A DNA stretch of 64,000 bases, taken from NCBI GenBank assembly GCA_037783545.1, contig JBBELK010000297.1:1798001-1862000 (forward strand), given 5' to 3'. Below are positions 59,485 through 64,000 of this stretch, piece after piece. A model generated the notes under the pieces. That model was not told where the DNA came from. It was given only the letters and a program-made list of their open reading frames with translations, and did no database searches. Positions within the stretch are counted from its first letter, which is position 1, and each line of letters begins with the position of its first letter. The DNA is from Henricia sp. BOLD:AAB3569. Its lineage: Eukaryota; Echinodermata; Asteroidea; Spinulosida; Echinasteridae. The position numbers and the translations under genes were made by a program.

Positions 59485-59642
59485 CCTTGATTCCAACCTT
59501 AGTTCCAACTTGGAACCTTGGTTCCAACCTCAGTTCCAACTTGGAACCTTGGTTCCAACCAAGGTTCCAAGTTGGAACCAAGGTTCCAAGTTGGAACCAA
59601 GGTTCCAAATTGGAACCAAGGTTCGAACCAAGGTTCCAAGAT
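59485..59642. repeat. Cluster of GGTTCCAACTTGGAACC palindromic words
   Basis: Tandem, partly inverted repeats of GGTTCCAA and TTGGAACC, about 19-20 bp apart, passing from one orientation to the other near 59555. Confidence 0.88.
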
Positions 59643-59717
59643 GTGTTTAGAGATGAACCTTGTAAACCTTTTAACCATCAATTCGTTCCCCGATGCATAA
59701 AATTGTACAATTAATAG

Positions 59718-60112
59718 TTAAAGGCAGTATACATGATTGGTATCTCGAAAAATCAGAAATGTTCACAGATTTACACATAACTTACACAATATAAACACTA
59801 CGACGGTAGAAAGCTTCCCTGAAATGGTTTTGTCTGAGGTGCTATAGTCTTTGAGAAATATAAACAAAACAATTATATTTCGTCTCGCGAGCATAAAATC
59901 AATTCGCCCCAAAACCATTTCACCCGGCTGGACCACTTCGCCCAAGTGCCATTTACCCCCAAAACCACTTCGTCCAAACACTACCTCGCCCAAAGGCCAT
60001 TTCACCCCAAACATTCCAAAACAACTTCGTGCACATGCCGTGGTTCAGGGCGAAGTGGTTCAGGGCGAAATGACCGTACACCCTTTTTTGACCGTTTTCT
60101 TAACAGTTAGAC
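59718..60112. mobile_element. TTAAAGGCAGTATAC element (copy B, empty site)
   Basis: Homologous to 9358-9985 without the 242-bp MITE. Contains GAAATGTTCACAGATTTACA and the TTCGCCCCAAAA/TTCAGGGCGAA inverted section. Confidence 0.8.
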
Positions 60113-60432
60113 TGTGTCTGAACAAGGCCTATTTTTGACGTGCCAAGGTGAACCTTTCAGGAATAGTTGGTACATGATCGGCTTCAGACTTTATGCACAA
60201 AACATACCAAACTGGAAATTCTAATTTTTTTTCCACTCAAAAATGTGTTTTTCTCTATCAAATCTGCACTTCGTTATAATATAGCTTTGCCGGCAGCTAA
60301 TTATTGTTCGCTTGTGCGTGGTTTATCGCAACGCGGAGCGCGCTATAGCTGCGCCGGCTGAACCGCGACGTGCCTGACCTTTTAATCGCGCAGCCAGAAT
60401 TAGAAAAGCTCTGATCGAGACACCTGTATAAA

Positions 60433-61026
60433 GCTTAAGTCACAATTAAAGCGGAGGCCGGGCGGCGTGTGCGATTTCTAGGCATCGGCCGGCGTGTAGA
60501 GGTCGGCGAAAGATCGCGCGATAGGGCGGTCACAGTCACAATTAAAAGTGCTCCCACGCTGCCATGACGGAATGGGGTCGAATTCTTGGCCCGTTTATCG
60601 GCCGGTGTCCGGCAGGCACTCGTCCGATGTCCTGCCTGTGTCCCTGCAAAACCCCGGCCGATGTCTGGCCGATTTCCGGCCGGGAACCGCCAAGTCGGCC
60701 GGACGCCGGGCGGGCCCCGGCCGGCGTCTGAGCGGCGTCTGGGCGGCGCCTGGCCGATATATGGATTGTCTGGGTTGTCCAAAATTTGGCCCGGCGCCCG
60801 CCCGATGTGTGCGATGCCCTGCCGGACATCGGCCAGGCATCGACCGATTTAGTGGCGATTAGTTTGCGATGGGAAACGCCGCACCAGGTTTACAAACCGA
60901 ATTAAAAGTAACTCGATGCCCGCCCGATGCCGAAAAATGACCCGGCAGCCGCAAGGAGTCCCGTGGGCGCCGGCCGAAAATGCCGAAAAATCCGTCGCAA
61001 ACCCACCGCAAGCTAATTGTGACTGG
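60433..61026. mobile_element. GC-rich foldback element, AGTCACAATTA termini
   Basis: AAGTCACAATTAAAG at the left and CTAATTGTGACTG at the right are inverted. The interior is made of degenerate CCGGCCGATGTC/GGCGTCTGGGCGG words and an internal TCACAATTAAAAG. Composition and termini resemble 17211-17894. Open frames on both strands are compositional. Confidence 0.65.
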
Positions 61027-61900
61027 GGGCGGTTTCGCTGGTGGGAAAAGTCCATCCACGTGGTCTGTTGTGATACACATACTGTACGTACATGTGCATC
61101 ATTGCCATATGATCTGCACTCTCCCCTTTTGTTAACGCACCAACCCAACCTAAAAACTGAAAGGAATTCCTTGGAAATTCCTTGGATGATTTAGACTCAA
61201 CGGGGGAACAATGGTATACCCTCTGCCACATACCGTGCTGCATATGGTGACAGAAGAACACGTGGATTGACTTTTTCCACTTTTATGAGTGCATGCAACT
61301 AAACGTGTTTCCCGTGATAAACGCGCACAATCTTTACATTTTGAAACAAAAATGTGAGGCTGAAATGTGACCGAACACGCACATTCAGATTTGGTCACAT
61401 TTGGATTTACTGCTGCGCGTCAAATGCACTGATTTAAATCATGCCGTTTTTTGTTTGTAATTGTTCAAGTAGAGAGAAGTTTTACCGATTTTGAAAAAAG
61501 AGTAACACAGTTATTTTCTTTATTATTATTTAAATAGTGCTTTCTGGCAAGATGCGGCGCTTTGGCTTGACTCTTTTGTCAACTTGGAAGACCATGCAAC
61601 CTTTTGGACAGCTGGCTTGGAGTTACATGGCATACTTGATTTTTTTCTTTCATGTATTGTTCAATCACTGAGGTTTGGGGCACCATGGAGCATCATGGCC
61701 ATTTGCGTACGGGGGGAGAGAACTTTGTGTCAGTTGGGACAGGTACGCAGACGGGAGTAGTTCGTCATGATATTTTCTCCGGTGCTGCCTCACTTGTCCG
61801 CGCGATGTGTGCAGGATGGAGTTGTTCTTGACCTCGGCAAAACACCACGCGTAATTGCAACCAGGTAATTAGCCGTTGTTGTGTTACAGCCGTACAATGT
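61027..61900. other. Unassigned sequence
   Basis: No gene, clear array or element recognised. The G+C-rich patch around 61700-61810 could be part of a promoter for the minus-strand candidate below, but nothing specific is seen. Confidence 0.35.
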
Positions 61901-61922
61901 ATACCGTCTCTAGATCTATACA

Positions 61923-62037
61923 TACCTTGACAAACTTGACCGTTTTTTTTTACAATGTGTCTTAACGTACGAGTTTTAACTTCAAGCTCCTGCAATTTCG
62001 CTACTTTGTTACGGTAATTTAGCCGAGTTTCCACCAT
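61923..62037 (-). CDS. Candidate first coding exon of an unidentified minus-strand gene
   Basis: ATG at 62037 in a fair context (GTGGACATGG). The frame reads MVETRLNYRNKVAKLQELEV and continues KKNGQVCQ, ending at a good donor (GTCAAG|gtatgt). Its charged, leucine-spaced sequence suggests a coiled coil. A GC-rich patch with GCGGCCGC lies just upstream. No later exon is found and I do not recognise the product. It could be chance. Confidence 0.3.
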
Positions 62038-62043
62038 GTCCAC

Positions 62044-62393
62044 AAGCCGCGGCCGTACCGTGGTTGCGGCCGCGCCACTAGCTTCATGGGTTCATGGAGG
62101 TAGAAGAAGTACCTACATGAACGGTAGGTTCATGCAGCGCCGCGGTTTAAATTCTATACTCGTATGCCACTTATTTGTCACAATTTGGACATCACTCTTT
62201 TCTTTAAATGACGGAAAAACAAAGGAAGAAGTTTTGTACATGATCATCCAGGTGATATTCACAGATTAATTACAGCTTTTAATTACAACTTGGCACTAAG
62301 GCAAGTCATAAAAATAAATGGTGTTCATGTATGTAATTTACAATGTATTCCTTATTACCCAAGGATCTGTGCATAAAATCTATGGGGCATAAT
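62044..62393. other. Unassigned sequence
   Basis: A GC-rich start (CCGCGGCCGTACCGTGG) and an inverted TTCATGGAGGTAG/CTACATGAACGGTAGG section, then AT-rich sequence. No gene seen. Confidence 0.35.
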
Positions 62394-64000
62394 AATAATA
62401 ATAATAATAATGAGATTTGTAAAGCGCACATATCCACCCTGCAGGGTGCTCAAGGCGCTGTTAACAACAACAAGTAATTAATTCTCGAAAATTTGCGACA
62501 TCAAGTAAGTTTTTAGAAGTGATTTGAACCTAGTTGTACAGTGGCATGATCTGAGGTCAAGTGGCAATGAATTCCAAAGTCGAGGAGCTGCAACAGAAAA
62601 AGATCTGGCGCCCCATGTTCGCTTAGAATTTGGTTCCTTGAGAAGTTGCTGGTTACTTGATCTAAGAGTTCTTGCTGGAGAATATTCATGTAGTAGTTCC
62701 TTAATGTAGTAGGGAGCCTTGTTGTTGAGAGCTTTGTGGACCAGAAGCATGAGTTTGAAAATAATCCTTTGGGAGACAGGAAGCCAGTGTAGTTCCTTCA
62801 AAATGGGGGTGATGTGACAGTTCCTCCTGGATAAGGTGATGATGCGGGCAGCGGTATTCTGAAGACGTTGAAGACGGTATATTTGATTCTGAGGGAGTCC
62901 GTAGAGTAGTGAATTGCCGTTGTCTAGTCGTGAAGTCACAAATGCATGGATGATTTGCTCGGTGGCACTTCTATTCAAATACTTGCGTATACGACCAATG
63001 TTTCTAATTTGGAATGATGCCGAACGGACAGTGTTAGCGACGTGAGGTGTAAATGTCATTGCTGAATCAAATATAACCCCCAAGTTCCGGGCCTGTAACG
63101 ACGGGGCTATCTGTGCATCACCAATTGTAATAAATGGCACAGACACCTTTGTTAATTGTTGGCGTGATCCAAACAAGAGAAACTCCGTTTTTTCCTCATT
63201 TAGCTTTAGAAAGTTGTTTTTCATCCAGCATCGGATCTCGGAGATGCATTGTTCCAGTCTTGCAATAGAAGAATCGGCAGGCTCCTGCGAAGACTTGAAG
63301 CCTATGTAGAGTTGAGTATCATCTGCATAGACGTGGTAGTTCAGATGATGTTTCAAGATGATATCACGAATTGGCAAGGTATAAAGAGTAAACCACTGTG
63401 GGCCTAGCACAGACCCTTGTGGTACAGAGTACTCTAAAACAACAGGATCTGATATTGCATTGCCAATGCGGACATGCTGGGTTCTATTTGAGAGATAGGA
63501 CCTGCACCATTCGAGAGCCGTGCCGTGTATACCGAGATAGTTCTTAAGTCGAGATACGAGGATGCCATGATCAACGGTATCGAATGCTGCACTCAAATCA
63601 AGCATAACTAGCGCAGTGATATCACCATTATCCATTGCGGACAGGATATCATTACTGACCCGAACAAGCGCAACTTCCGTCCCGTGGAATGGCTTATATG
63701 CAGACTGGAAAACGTCCGAAAGCTCATGGTCTTGAATGTGGTCAGAGATGCGGGATGAGACAATACGCTCGATGATTTTCCCCAGGTACTTCAGGTTTGA
63801 GACGGGTCTGTAGTTTTTCAGAATCTCCTTGTCCAGGCTGGGCTTCTTCAGAAGTGGCCGAATGTAGGAAACTTTTAGGTTGTCCGGGAAGCAACCCGAG
63901 TCCAACGATGTGTTGACCACCTCGGTAATAAAAGGAGCAAACACATCAATGTGTTGCTTTATCATCATAGTTGGAATAGGGTCAAGTTCGCAGGATTTTG
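62394..64000 (-). mobile_element. Non-LTR retrotransposon, 3' part (CR1/L2-like)
   Basis: The minus-strand element runs off the window. After the ORF there is a 3' UTR of about 60 bp with GCGCCTTGAGCACCCTGCAG, then GTGCGCTTTACAAATCTC and an (ATT)n tail at 62394-62413. Such microsatellite-like tails are typical of CR1/L2-type elements. Confidence 0.85.
62478..64000 (-). CDS. Reverse transcriptase (ORF2 C-terminal two-thirds, partial)
   Basis: At least 507 codons, still open at the window edge (SCELDPIPTMM precedes the first Met). RT blocks in order are NYRPVSNLKYLGKIIE, SAYKPFHGTE, LDLSAAFDTVDHGIL (catalytic Asp), YSVPQGSVLGP, VYADDTQLY (catalytic YADD), LNEEKTEFLLF and NLGVIFDS. A C-terminal region follows with LHWLPVSQRIIFKLMLLVHK and WGARSFSVAAPRLWNSLP. 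No frameshift is seen, so it may be recently active. The upstream endonuclease domain is outside the window. Placement in the CR1/L2 group is by resemblance. Confidence 0.93.
   Translation of the reverse strand, partial: KSCELDPIPTMMIKQHIDVFAPFITEVVNTSLDSGCFPDNLKVSYIRPLLKKPSLDKEILKNYRPVSNLKYLGKIIERIVSSRISDHIQDHELSDVFQSAYKPFHGTEVALVRVSNDILSAMDNGDITALVMLDLSAAFDTVDHGILVSRLKNYLGIHGTALEWCRSYLSNRTQHVRIGNAISDPVVLEYSVPQGSVLGPQWFTLYTLPIRDIILKHHLNYHVYADDTQLYIGFKSSQEPADSSIARLEQCISEIRCWMKNNFLKLNEEKTEFLLFGSRQQLTKVSVPFITIGDAQIAPSLQARNLGVIFDSAMTFTPHVANTVRSASFQIRNIGRIRKYLNRSATEQIIHAFVTSRLDNGNSLLYGLPQNQIYRLQRLQNTAARIITLSRRNCHITPILKELHWLPVSQRIIFKLMLLVHKALNNKAPYYIKELLHEYSPARTLRSSNQQLLKEPNSKRTWGARSFSVAAPRLWNSLPLDLRSCHCTTRFKSLLKTYLMSQIFEN

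Noticed and set aside
60435..60862. Several arginine/proline-rich open frames on both strands
   Set aside because: They are explained by the GC-rich word mosaic of the foldback element, with no recognisable domain.

Overview
This is eukaryotic genomic DNA. It shows a split gene with GT-AG introns, tRNA-derived SINEs, many short inverted-repeat transposons (MITEs), non-LTR retrotransposon tails ending in ATT microsatellites, and long satellite arrays. The repeat repertoire (TTAAAGGC-type TTAA elements, a GGGGCCAATTTCA-type foldback, a GTCGAGTCCATCA foldback) resembles what I associate with echinoderms such as sea stars or sea urchins. That placement is an inference from memory, not a search result.

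Bases 1-30669 hold most of one plus-strand gene, recognised as URB1 (Npa1 family), a nucleolar protein of large ribosomal subunit assembly. I place 26 exons (about 1,708 codons) whose intron phases agree at all 25 junctions. The 5' end lies before the window. The last exon found ends in phase 2 at 30669, and no continuation appears in the remaining 33 kb. The gene's introns are unusually rich in tandem repeats: 31-bp, 19-bp, 62-bp, 51/52-bp and 24-bp minisatellites. At several exons the tandem unit itself carries a splice site and part of the exon (exons 10, 16, 20, 23 and 24, with a partial case at exon 22). The introns also hold SINEs, nested MITEs and a duplicated 430-500 bp segment.

Bases 30670-57369 are almost all repeat. 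They hold a 35-copy array of a 35-bp unit, a decayed minus-strand tyrosine recombinase fragment, a roughly 19-kb satellite with a 331-bp monomer and about 57 copies, a 61-bp repeat split by a Tc1/mariner-type element with 212-bp inverted repeats, and a 116-bp satellite of about 20 copies. The last three arrays abut without unique DNA between them.

Bases 57370-64000 hold non-coding and repeat DNA: palindromic CCAACGTTGG-type clusters, a second copy of a TTAAAGGCAGTATAC element, a GC-rich foldback element and one candidate minus-strand first exon near 62037. The window ends inside the reverse transcriptase ORF of a minus-strand non-LTR retrotransposon.

I see no operon, defence system or CRISPR array, and nothing that is convincingly a new biological system. 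The most unusual signal is the recurrent tandem amplification of splice-site-bearing exon fragments along URB1, followed by the higher-order satellite whose left edge looks like a transposon terminus.
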